A DNA stretch of 64,000 bases, taken from positions 2,542,001 to 2,606,000 of the forward strand of contig NC_060105.1 of NCBI RefSeq assembly GCF_021155765.1. Reading direction: 5' to 3'. A program made the translations under genes and the position numbers. This stretch comes from Diprion similis. Its lineage: Eukaryota; Arthropoda; Insecta; Hymenoptera; Diprionidae. Shown here piece by piece: positions 50,803-62,291 of the stretch (the first letter of the stretch is position 1; each line of letters starts with the position of its first letter). The notes under the pieces are model-generated. The model was not told where the DNA came from. It worked only from the letters and a program-made list of their open reading frames with translations, and did no database searches.

Positions 50803-52692
50803 CTTGCCTGGATTAGATCGAGCATGATTCGTGATTTGTGAATTTTTTTTATTTTTTTTTTTTTTTTCAACTTTTGGTTATTTCATGTTGAGAAACTACT
50901 TTGGAATTACACGAGGATCGCGGTGATCGCAGGGTTAATTAGCCGGGGTTGAGTGGTCCGATGATATATAATTCAAAACGAAGTGAAAGGTTTTTGAAAA
51001 ACGAGGAAAGACACGCGAAGAAATTAAACGACTTGTATAATTTCTTTGACGAGGGAGAAAGCTAAGCGTTGAGAGGAAAGAGGATGGGTTGATGGAGTAT
51101 AAAAGCTGCGGGGAAAAAGTTACGGAATTATGAAGGGTGGCTGAGAGAGGCTGAAGAGCTAGGGGAGGAATTTTATTTACGAGGGCCTCAACCCGTCGGG
51201 TGAATTCCTGCATGTATTTATGGTTGAATAAATAATCCTGTATATCGAAGAATATTTTAGGATCGTGAACCGCGACTCTTCGAGGTTCGAGGGGGTAAAT
51301 CAGAAATCGGTATAACGAAGTAGGACACGCGAGCCTTCATCCGTTTAACCGAGAGGGAAGAACCACTCGAACAAAAATAGAACGTCAACGAGCAATCGGT
51401 GTATTATGAATTCTCCGTTGTAAATTTGATTCGAATGCCGTTTATAATCGTACACAAATGATAGGCACATTCCATTTGTTTGTACAGGATGTAAAGATGA
51501 CGACGATATTAAGCAGGAAAATTTACTCGAGGATCGAACGACGCCGACACGCGATGAAAAACCGCCATGAAACCGAAATTTTCAAAATAAATAATTCTGT
51601 TCGCCAAAATTTTACTCAAGGACCGGACGTGTCCTTCTCAACGAACCGCCGACGACTGACTAAGCAGCTCTTTCCTGCTGTCGGAAATTCTTATTAAATA
51701 TCGTAATAAGGGTTCCTTAGAAAATTTTCAAGAAGGGTTACAAAAGCGGTGGATCGATCGCGAGACACAAGGGTGAGGTCTTACGACAGCTCTGTGATTA
51801 ATCAGCCCTGACAGATATGCAATCGTGTTGTGTTCTTGTTGTCGCTGTCATATGTAAGAAATGGTGCGACGAAGATACCTTCACAAATAGCGAAACATAA
51901 TATATTCTATGAGTTATTGTTCGATTTTTCTCTCACCCAAGAAGAAACGTGTTTGCAATACAATCGGTGCAAAAACTCGGTTTTCAAGACTTTTTAAAAT
52001 TGGATATAAGAAAGTGGTCGTATACATATAGTGTAGAAAAAAACTTATAGCACTGCGGTTTAAAATCTTTTTATCAATTCATTGAAAAAATATGCTTACA
52101 AATCAATGGATACTGAAAGGTTACATAAAATTGACTTAAGCGTGTGTATAACTTTATACAGTGATTCATTTGGTAAATGTATAACGATTAAAATCAGGAT
52201 AAAATGCGTTTAAAGAGGTAGTTGAAAGTATTTTGTGTATCGCCAGTCGACGCCGCCTTTTTTTTTTTTCTTTTAGAATGCAATGAATAAATATTTTGAC
52301 AGTAATTGTGCAGCAATTATTGTTTGCATTGTAATTGTATTTTCATCGTTATTTTATCATTCTTTTATTAAATTTTGTTTTTCATTCTTCTCGGTCGCGA
52401 GTAAAGTCTACATGAGAACATATTACAGAAATCCATGCGTACATAATGTAATGTATATACAAGAGTAGATTGAGTCACGTCAAGTCAAGATAAGAATCAT
52501 TCAGAGTAAATAATACGTCTCGATAGTTACAGAACGATGTAGAAACGAGCTACGACTTCCGGATTTTTCAACTTGTATAATGCCGCGTAAACAAAATCGC
52601 TTAACAGCAAATCGTGTGTAATAATAAATTGCAAATACAGGGGAAAATCGACGGCGCCGAGGAATTTTTCACGAGTATATAACTATAATTAA
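50803..52692. other. Region upstream of rootletin, no gene seen
   Basis: AT-rich to mixed sequence with a T run at 50850-50868. It contains no supportable coding region. The part next to 50.8 kb probably holds the rootletin promoter; I see no clear TATA or initiator to mark it. Confidence 0.4.
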
Positions 52693-53149
52693 TTACATCG
52701 TCGGCAAGTCGTAGAAACGACGTCTGTAGACCAAAACTCTGACGCGCATCGGCTTTCCGCGATCGGTAGCAAAACTGAATTTCACGTGGTTGGATCCAAC
52801 TCCACCGGAAGTTATCGTCGCCTCTCCATTCTCCGTCCCGGGGCCTGAAATCACCTCGATGCAGCTGATGTTCACGTTCATGGGTCCGTACTGCGCTTCT
52901 GCGGTCTTTGGAACGAGCGAATTATGCCGAAAGTGCGTGAAAGCGATTCGCCGGAGCCGACGAGCTTGCAAAAGCTCGGTCAATATTTACCTGATACGAA
53001 AACAGATTCGGGTTACGACGCACTTCGAACTGCCATATGAGGTCTCCGTTGTGACCGGATGTCGGACACTCGCCAAAGCGGCGATTTGCGATGGCCGTAT
53101 GCAGGCCGAGGACTACGAAGAAAGCACAAAATGCACTTGCGAAACGCAT
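52693..53149 (-). CDS. MBF2-type secreted peptide, 2 exons
   Basis: Exons 52693-52905 and 52991-53149, joined over an 85-bp GT-AG intron (CAG|GTAAAT to CCAAAG) in phase 0, give 123 aa. Residues 1-21 (MRFASAFCAFFVVLGLHTAIA) form a signal peptide. The mature part has RRFGECPTSGHNGDLIWQF, then SCIEVISGPGTENGEATITS, then GVGSNHVKFSFATDRG. This is the insect MBF2 / salivary-secreted-peptide layout: two conserved Cys, a GG-type turn, and an alternating beta pattern near the C-terminus. Molecular function of the family is poorly known; members are secreted into haemolymph or saliva. The start is the ATG directly before the signal peptide. Confidence 0.8.
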
Positions 53150-56100
53150 GGCGGCGAACGAAGCGAGTAACGCGATGAATTCAAGAGCCGAGAATGTCGG
53201 GAGAAAGTGCGAAAGATGGAAACTCTGAACGAGTACTAATTGTAAACGTATAGCAGCTCGCCGTCTGACATGGGAATTGTGATTAATCTGCGAATATTGC
53301 GGAGTTGTTGCTCATGTTGCAGTGTAATTATGACGTAATTGATCGTAATTTTGTTTTGCTTCACCGCTGCAGAGAAACTCGATGATCGGAGTGTTCGTTC
53401 GTGGTGAAAAAACACATTTTATCTGCACCGGTTTCATACCGCGAGCCAATATTGTGATGTATTAATAGCAGAGATACCGCAGCCCCTCCAAATGTCGATA
53501 TAACACACTCAGTTTTAACTGCAATTCAAAGTTTCAAGTCATTCATAATTTCGTACTGGATCCTCTCCTCGTAACGAGATCTGTATCCTTGATTTATAAT
53601 TCTCAGCCGAGATTGAAGATCGGTACTTCGATCCGATCGTTTCGCAGATTTCTCCGCACCAAATATAAAACAAGTACAGTCTTACACAGAGCTGAGTGTA
53701 ATATTCTGCTGGCAAGCTCGCGGATCGCGACTTGATCATGAATATTGAAAATCGCGGGGGTCAAGGCTGTGCCATTTTGATAATGAACTTAATCAGCACA
53801 CAAGAATATTCGCCTTCTTATACGTGCGGACTCGCACTTGTTGACTTCTCTCGTGCAGCGAAGAAAAGCAGATTTTGAGCCGTTGATTCGGGGGTGGCAA
53901 AACCATTGGGCATGGATTCGACTAACCATGGAGACTGTAGTTAACAAACCTCTCTTAGAATGAAACCCGGAACTAGTAAGAAGGCGCTTTGATATCACTG
54001 CACAGTCGAGCTTTGGTATTAAAATGGAGGCATTGGTTTGTGACTTTAGAGTCAGGTGAATTGGTTCCCACATTCCCGTGCCTGGATCCACATGGTACAG
54101 TCTGCCCAAGAGAATCCTTTTCGCAATTTTCTCTTACCAGACCTAATTCTTCGCCCGATAATCACTTCGGCTTGCGATTCGAGATGATACGTTGTAACCG
54201 TTTTTCACACTGCGAATCTTTCAGCCTTTTCCCAGCTGGATTCAACACAAGCTGGTTCAAGAAATTCTTGGTCTTGCAGAAAAAATTTACTACATATTTC
54301 TGTACACATGACCACGACCCCATGCAATATAAGTATATCGCGTGTTTACCGGGAAAGAATTACGCTACTTTGGAAGTTTATGTATCGATCGCGGTCACAT
54401 CTCGTCGTCAAGGAACTGCATTTCAATATTATTGCATGATAAGATTCTCTTACAACCCTAACTACTGTGTTAGTGTATGTTTATACGTTTATATGTTCAG
54501 ATTTTACACAGGCTGATCCAGCTGTTCAATAGGTTATACATACTAGAATATGCTATATACTAGTTAAATACACATTTTATTAATAATGACAGAAATTATT
54601 ACCATTATTAATAATATACAGCTAGCCTGGATTTAACGATCAAATTTTTCTTTCTCCGTCAATTTCTCTTCCTGTTCTCATTGCGTGCCGAGATTCTGCC
54701 GCCCCAATTTCCCGCCCCCATTATAAAGGGATATTTGGAAACTTCAACTCTCGCTATAGACATTTGACAAAAGCTCTGCACCGTGGTTATCGGCATTCGA
54801 ATTACTCCAGACAATCATAAATTATAAACGAGTAGTGGAAAAAAAATTGAAATTCAAAAAAATCATGTCAACTTCTAGAGAAACAAATCAAGAATTATCA
54901 GATCAGATTTGAATAAAAGTCGGTAATGAATTTTCCATTGATACGGATTCAACGATTTCTTCTTCACACTGTGTAAAGAAGTTTCTGGAAAAAAAATCTT
55001 TGAATGAAAAAGAAAAAAAAAAGACACTCGTACAGCTGCACCAAAACTCGCAACACATGCGAGTCTACAGTGTTGCACAATCTGCGTAACGCGTCTACGA
55101 CGCGTATAATGCACGTATGTGATGTCGGGGCGAGAGGGGGGCGGGGAATGACGTGCAAGTGCAAAGCGCACCATCAAATGCCGTCAAGAAAACGAGGGGG
55201 GCGATAGTAACGCAACCAAAGTCCGACGGTCGAGAGACAGCGAGCCAGCTAAACGGCCTGGATCTTTGACTACGTCTGCGTCTGCGTCTGCGTCTCCGTC
55301 TGCGTCTGCGGCTGTCTGGGGACGGAACTTTTACGTTATAGAGTAGTTTTCAGAGCCTCGATAAAAGCTCCGTGTTGCTATGGATACGAGAAGGAAATTT
55401 ATGGAGAGTAACGAGAGCTTGCACAGGCGCAGGACGACGTCGCTAGTTTATTACTAGGTAGCAAAAGCGACGTGGACGTCGGTCGTTTCCTATTTCTCAA
55501 ACAATATGCAGCGGAAGGTCTCATCGCGTATCGCAATCTTGTCCTTGTCTCAGTTAGACGTAAGATTAAGCTTAGCATTTAACCACAGAAATTGCTGAGT
55601 CTAGATTCACGTCTGGTTGTTTACTGATCTGCAGTTTGTTTAATTTGTTTTCCTCGTCGTCTCTTTCTACCATGTGTTTGTTCGGCGTATGATATTGGAA
55701 GAATTTTGTCCATGAAATACCGTCGCCATGTTTTTATAGTGTACCATAATCAACTTTTACTTTTTTAGGAAGTTATTGTTTCAACGAGGAAATTTTCCTG
55801 TGTCAACGGTTGCGGGAATAATCTTTTCATCTCGTTCAGTTTCTCTGAAAAATATTCAACTTCTATTCGCCTATTTCCGGAAAATTTTGACCAAAAAATA
55901 ACTTGTAAATATTTCATTTACCGATTGTCGCTAAATTGTAAGATCGTCACGCAACAGCGCAATCGTAAGTGGTATGATATAGTTTCTTCCGATAGTTTTA
56001 TCCGTTTTATACGTTTCTCTATCTCCCGACAGCAGTGGCGATTGCTTCATTTGCGAATTTTCATACCAACAGCCTGTAATACCGTTTGATGAACTTCATT

Positions 56101-57891
56101 AGTTATAAACCGAAAGCGATTTCAAGGTCTGGTCTAGCTGTAATTACATATTATGGTAACCATGCTGATGATGCGAAGCATTTTGATCAATTGGTCGAAA
56201 ACTGATTTACACAAATTTGTGTGTAAAACCGATAGAAAAAAATATATTAATCGTAACAACATTTGCTACGTTAGTTAAACAACTTGTTGCAATTTTTCTA
56301 AATTTCTCGAGAAAAATTTCACAAGAAATTATTTTACCTTTGATCTATTACATGCTGTCTTGAATAAGATATTTGCAGATAAAACATCGAAATTTTTTTT
56401 CCCAATAACTCACGGGCTCTAGATCGAACAATAAATTCGTTCAAAACCTACTAAAACAATTAATTGGTTTAATTATAGTTATCATTAAACGGCTGTACTT
56501 TGGAGTCTGTATTTCTTTTCAATTAATTACGACATGAAAATTGCTTATGAGAATATTGCTAGTCAATAATCTAGCGCTATACATAACGAATGTATTATAT
56601 ATGTTATATTCTCGATCTAGCAAGGTCTATGGAATAATGATTAGAAAAGTACATGTACCACATACACATATATGTATATTATATATACATATACACATAT
56701 ATACATATATGTGATTAAAGAACAGAACAAGTGTTTAGATCGTGTTACAATTTCTTAGTCAACGTTACTATAAAAACATACATATAGCTTCTAGCCATGG
56801 CCGGCACACAATCTTATTTAATAAATTCTTACAAACACACAACACTATGATAATTACATATACATATAAATACAATATGAGAGTAAAGGAAAAACACAAT
56901 ATAAGTCTAGTATAAATAAGCAGAGTATTTTTATCTCTTACTATGATAATATTCGTGTATAATGATGGTTGCAACATTTGGCGACTCGTAGGGCATTGAT
57001 CCTAAAATTATTTGTACACTTGCGTCTACAGTCGCGGTTTGTGAAATTCGCAAAAATCTATATACATATACAATGTATATGTATATTCTCTCACACGTCA
57101 GCGCCGTTGAGTCAAACTCAGCTGAATAAATTCTTATCGATTCATTCGAAAATACAAAACATCAAACGCGATAAAAAAAGAAAAAAAATGTTAAAAAAAA
57201 ATGTAAATAATTGGAAAATTAAAATTCAAACGAACATCAATCACGTATTGCGGAATATTTAGTAACGGCGATAATATTCGAAGCGTTGCATAATACCGAG
57301 CAATAATTTCCATTGCGATATGATGTAATCGAAGGTTCAGATTCGTCGTGAATATTTTTGTTTTTGATTAATTTTTCTACAACCGTGATACTTTACACGT
57401 ATACGCGGATTTTTTTATCGTATATACGGTTCGTGAAATATATTATACCTTACATCGACCGACCGTAATCTTATTCGATTTAATTATTAACTCGAAATAT
57501 CCGTGCATTCAGCAAACTTTCATACGACTTTTGCGAAATTAATGTAAGTAATATATAAATATATGTGTAACTGTATCCGACACGCTTATTCAGATATCTT
57601 ATACATATATATGTATATATCTGTTGTGTACATGTGAATCTCATGATCACGTGACAATCAAAAGCTGTATCAAAGCATTAAATTTATATACGTATGTATA
57701 TGTATAACGTATAGTCTATACGCATGTATTATACAATACGAGTCTGTATTTACAATTTGATAAAATTAATTAATACGCATGAAACACGAGGGTATTCGAT
57801 AAACGCCGAATGTTCGTGTAAACCCGATTCACCGTTGCGGCTAATCGACGTTCGACTCGTCTTAAACCCTTCAACCCCCGTTCAACCCTCC
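53150..57891. other. AT-rich intergenic tract
   Basis: No supportable coding gene. The 175-aa plus-strand frame at 53989-54516 has no domain and no codon bias that I can see. Included are the hexamer repeat at 55272-55317 and TA/CA-rich tracts near 56660-56715 and 57600-57720. The GC-richer stretch at 55100-55450 could be a promoter or 5' UTR, but no frame supports this. Confidence 0.5.
55272..55317. repeat. (GTCTGC)n short tandem repeat
   Basis: About seven hexamer units (CGTCTG phase) with two variant units. Confidence 0.8.
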
Positions 57892-59643
57892 TTACTGTAC
57901 CAGCGCCAAGGGCTGAGCGTGTTGTCCGGCAGGCTGAGCCCTGATTAGGGCAGCGATGCGCCTGAAGGGCAGCTGCAAATGGTAGTAAGCGCAATAGGGC
58001 AGAGGGTCCCAGTAGACGAAGAGGGTCTCCCGCTTGTCGAGGACGGTCCCAAGAAGATGGGACGCCACGTCCGACGGAGGCCTCTTCAGAGCGTTGGCTA
58101 CCGCCTCGTTTAGATTCTGCCCACGTTCCCCGTTGACGAGGTGCTCGGAATTCTGTCTGGAAAAGTGCCTGCAGGGTCGCCAAACGAGCCTGGGATGAAC
58201 GCCGGTGTGACATACGTAGGGCAAGGAGACACCGACGCGGCAGCCGATGGAGACGAGTTCGTTGTCTAGGCCCGATTCGGCCAGTCGGAAACTGAGGTGA
58301 CCGGATACCTTGTGGCCCGGTGACCGGGCGAAGAAGCGATCCAGCCAGCGGGAGACGTCGGGTCTGTCCTCTGGGATGAGGCCCCGATGCTCGTCAACGC
58401 GACACGTCACGTTAGCGACGACCTTTGAGTCCTTGATGGTTGTGCAGGTGATAAAATGGGCGCCACCAGGATCGCGAACCACGACCCAGGGCCGCTTGTC
58501 GCTGATCTCGTGCTCCTGGTTCTCGCTTCTGAAGTCCCGGACCGTCGGGGGCAGCAGGACCCTCGCATGGTCCCGCATCCCGGCAGGCCCAGCGGCCAGC
58601 ATGACGTGTCTTCCGGTGCGCAGGACACCACGTTCGTAGAGATTAGCCACGTCGGCTGACGAACGAAGGACGAAGTGAGGTGGAGTTGGAAGCCCGACGG
58701 ATCTACAGCGGCGCAAAAGCTCGAGGGGATCGTCGAGGGCCGTCACCTCCGAGGCACCGGGGATGAAACACTCGCAGCCAAGGGCTTCGAGGTGAGGCTT
58801 TGCCAGGGCGTCGTAGTAGGCGGTGGTCGAAGCGCTGACCGGGATGTAGTAGGATGGCTTTTCGCGCTGGACGATGTCGCGCAGGGCCTTGACGTACTGG
58901 GCCGCAGCATCGGGGCCAGGTATTGGGAGGGTGTGGAACTGGGAACAGGCCGTGGAGAAACGGGCCAGCCCGAAAAGGCTCTCCACCTCGCAGACGACGA
59001 CGCGAGCCCCGGCCTTGTAGAAGTTCCTTGCGAGATGTACAGCCTGGACGGTACTGCCGCCGCTGATCAGGACGCATCTCTTCGGCCGGACTCTCTCCGA
59101 CGCCGGGGTGTAGAGCGCCGTCAGGAACCACTTAAGGGCCGTCAACGGCAGCTGTAGAATCTCCCAGAGCAGGTAGATCCAGGCCGAGACCCACAAGGCT
59201 GGTGCCCAGATTATGCAGCTCGCGATTTTGTACGCAGCGCTGAAAATCCCGATCACCATACCCGCGTACCAGTGGACGATGCTCGTCAGGATAAACGGGC
59301 GACTCTTCGTCGACGGGATTTCCTTCGACGGGGACCGTCGACGGTCTTGAATCGAGCTTGCTGGTTGCTGTGGGTGGTGGTTGAGGTGGTGGTGATGACG
59401 GCTGGGCCGCTTCGAGGTCAGAATCGTCGTCTGGGTGCTGGAGGCGCTGGATGTCGTGGAGGAGACCGAGGCGCTGGAGACCGTCGACGAAGAGCGTTTC
59501 AATGTCAGCATCAGGGAGACGTCGGGGGGTGACGTTGACAAGGGTGATCCTGGCGACGGGGACGAGGCCGTACTGTTCCTCCTGGAGATCGGGGGACTCG
59601 AGCCCCAGAATCTGGACACGTTTTCGCTGCCGCAAGAAGGCAT
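57892..59643 (-). CDS. Membrane-anchored ATP-grasp-like protein, intronless
   Basis: A 583-aa single-exon frame. The start context CAGCCATGCC is good. Residues 1-113 are Ser/Thr/Pro-rich and disordered, with an HHHHLNHHPQQ patch. Residues 116-175 contain two or three hydrophobic segments (FILTSIVHWYAGMVIGIF, then IIWAPALWVSAWIYLLWEIL), so the protein is probably membrane anchored. Residues 188-222 look like a pre-ATP-grasp Rossmann-type segment (KRCVLISGGSTVQAVHLARN). This is followed by VKALRDIVQREKPSYYIPVS and DDPLELLRRCRSVGLPTPPH, the layout of bacterial and fungal carbamoyl-phosphate-synthase-like ATP-grasp proteins. The usual ATP-binding Lys position reads HVMLAAGPAG (346-355) and the metal-ligand E-x-N position near 462-475 is not seen, so it may be catalytically inactive. 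Substrate unknown. The coding block is clearly GC-richer than its flanks. Confidence 0.75.
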   Translation of the reverse strand: MPSCGSENVSRFWGSSPPISRRNSTASSPSPGSPLSTSPPDVSLMLTLKRSSSTVSSASVSSTTSSASSTQTTILTSKRPSRHHHHLNHHPQQPASSIQDRRRSPSKEIPSTKSRPFILTSIVHWYAGMVIGIFSAAYKIASCIIWAPALWVSAWIYLLWEILQLPLTALKWFLTALYTPASERVRPKRCVLISGGSTVQAVHLARNFYKAGARVVVCEVESLFGLARFSTACSQFHTLPIPGPDAAAQYVKALRDIVQREKPSYYIPVSASTTAYYDALAKPHLEALGCECFIPGASEVTALDDPLELLRRCRSVGLPTPPHFVLRSSADVANLYERGVLRTGRHVMLAAGPAGMRDHARVLLPPTVRDFRSENQEHEISDKRPWVVVRDPGGAHFITCTTIKDSKVVANVTCRVDEHRGLIPEDRPDVSRWLDRFFARSPGHKVSGHLSFRLAESGLDNELVSIGCRVGVSLPYVCHTGVHPRLVWRPCRHFSRQNSEHLVNGERGQNLNEAVANALKRPPSDVASHLLGTVLDKRETLFVYWDPLPYCAYYHLQLPFRRIAALIRAQPAGQHAQPLALVQ

Positions 59644-62291
59644 GGCTGATTTTTTTCGCTGATTTTATACTCGAGCCACGATCTTAAAGCGAGTTGATTT
59701 TTCAGGTGCGAGATCGTTTATGATGATCCGCGATAACGAACTGGCACCAAATTTCAGTGAAACGAATAAGCTATCACCTGAGTTTAAGAAGTTGAGGAAA
59801 CTCCGAAGCGCCGGATGGTTTGTTCTTCATACCTGCAGACGAGGTTAGCTGTTCAGCTCTTCTGTCGAACGTTTCTCAGCCGATGATCGATGTTCTTTTC
59901 TTCGAATAATATCCTATCCGCAGAATCGAAGATCACACTTTAATTACTTAACAGCCTATAATTCCCTCGTTAGGATCAACGAATAAAAGCCCTCTTCGGT
60001 CCATCTGCGACGGTTGTTTCCAGCATTGATCGTCCCGATTTTTCGTTCCTCTTCGTCGCCACAAGAGAAAACGGGCACAAAGTAAACAGTAACGATCGTT
60101 CTTCGCAATTAACGGTGCGATTGTATTAAGTCTATGTTATATGGGATTCACACTTGAGAGGGTCGGGTAACTTCGCGGTGATAACGCGTCGAAAGAAACA
60201 GCAAGAGAGATAGAGAGTGAGAGAATTAGAGAGAGATAAGTTTCGTCGAAGAAAGGTGAAAACAAACGTTGTTTGTCGGCATGCACACACCGGGTAAACT
60301 GAGAGCGAACCGGTCGAATCTCTGCTTCTTATGAGCTCTGCATCTTGGGCGCACTATGAACCCTCCCCGTCTTATCTAATCACACGTATAGCGGAGTGAC
60401 CGTCGCATAAAGAATGATGCGCGGGGCCCACTGCTCTGGTATAAACTCGGACTTTTCATTCTTTCTAGTTTCTAGCCGGCGATGGTTATATTGGGCCTCG
60501 AAACGAACTGATAGACGCGGCGCGGCGTACGCTTAACCCGAAATGTGTAAACATCTCCTAATCTTGATAAGATGAACGCGAGTTCCTCGTTCATCATTCT
60601 CCAAATTATGACTATTTTTATCGATTATTAACTGTTTGAAGATCTCTCGTGTCTGTGAAAAAAGTTTCAAAACTCAAAATGGTCAAAGTAATATCCATGG
60701 ACACGTTTTTTTTTTTTTTGACGCCAAATGGTGCGGACATTTAGTTTAACAGAATATTTTCGTTGTTACGTTTAACACCGTCATTTTCACAGTGTTGAAG
60801 GAATGTTCGAACACCAAGGGATGGTCAGCCATGTTGCAAATTTTTTCCTGGCTTGCACGATTTCATGGAAAAATTTGGTTTTCGATCAGTCGAAGACCTT
60901 CGGTCCGAATGCCACTTGGCGTTGCACAAATAACGTTGATAATTTACAATCTATTTTGCCAGCCACTTAAATCGATCGAACACTCACGATTTACGTCATT
61001 TCAAAGATGATTTTGGGAGAAATGGGCTAGCAATAAAGTTTGATTCGCTAATGTTTTCGGAATTTGGATCATAGATCATGTCTCTCGATCTCAAGCAACC
61101 AAAACCCATCGTCGACGATAAAATTCATGGCTTGTATGTCGAGCGACAATTACAGTAGGTGCTTCGGTTGTTCGATACGTTGACAAAACCGATTCCAGCG
61201 AATGATAGAGGACAGAGATTACGTTGAGAGAGCCATGCAAAGCACCGTCTCAATGATATCTGTATATATATGCCGGGGACCACGAGTGACAGTAATCAGT
61301 GTTAAAGATGGAAACTGCAGTAGTTTGAACACTCCAAGCCTTTCGACCGACTGCGGGTGTCCGATGCTCGACAATCGATAAGGAGGGCAATGGCTTGGGA
61401 TCGAGAATGTAAACCACTGTCATTACAGTAGGCCTGCGCTTTATTGCTCAATGTTTAAGCCGCATTCATTGTTAATTCATGGTAACGAGCTGCACTGATA
61501 GATCTCAGAACAAAGAAATATTCCGCTCAATTTTTTATTCGAGAAACTATTCCGAGGATCAATGAAACGGTGGAGAAGGAATAATACGTCGACACCTGTT
61601 AGCTACTAGCGGTATAATTTAAAAATTTTAAAGCTTGGGAGTTCGAGTGAAGTATTTCAAGATTGAAGACTTTATTGACTGAGTGTTTTTAGCAGTGAAA
61701 TTCCAAGTTCTAACCGCGTTCATGGAAAGTCTACGACTGTTAAAAGAACTTAAAGACGTCAGAGGCTAGATATGTATTGAAGTAAATACAGAATAAGGTA
61801 GCTGCTTGCGATGATTTTATGACGAGGTATCAAGGACTGAGTGTCACTCACCGAAAGCTCTGCTTCTAGGACAGATTCCCGATTCTGCACACTCGAAAAG
61901 CACAAGCCGGATGAACATCGCGAAAAACGCTGCGGAAAGGCTGAAACACCTGCCAAGAAACGACGCACGTGTCAGCCATTTTAGCTTGTTTAGTAGTCAG
62001 TGCGTGTTGAAGCGTAAACACTGTACTACATACTCCGAACGACCAAGTGCCGAACCACGAGTCGTTCTTCTTTGTTGAAAGTCGGCAAGAGCAGTTTTCG
62101 GTCCGAGCTAGTCCTTCAGATTGGAATGGAGCATTCGGCAATGCAGGAATGCCGAAAGGCGGTCGCTGCCCGAAGTGATGCCAAGCCAACTTAGAAGCAT
62201 TGATCACGGTTCTCTTTCGTGCGATCATCGCTGCCTCGACGATAAGAAAGTCCTCTGTTAAAACTCCATTGTAGCAACTTGTCTCGATTCA
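59644..62291. other. Upstream of the ATP-grasp-like gene, no gene seen
   Basis: The first several hundred bases upstream of 59643 probably carry the promoter of that gene. A GA-rich tract near 60207-60238 (GAGA-type words) and TATAAA at 60441-60446 are on the plus strand as written. No coding gene is supportable up to 62.3 kb. Confidence 0.35.

Noticed and set aside
53989..54516. 175-aa plus-strand frame
   Set aside because: No recognisable motif; composition like translated AT-rich intergenic DNA.
58675..59157. 160-aa plus-strand frame, and other frames, opposite the ATP-grasp-like gene
   Set aside because: Long antisense frames are expected opposite a GC-rich single-exon gene; the minus-strand frame has the domain layout.
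59132..59635. 167-aa minus-strand frame in another phase of the same gene
   Set aside because: Shadow frame, low complexity, no domain.
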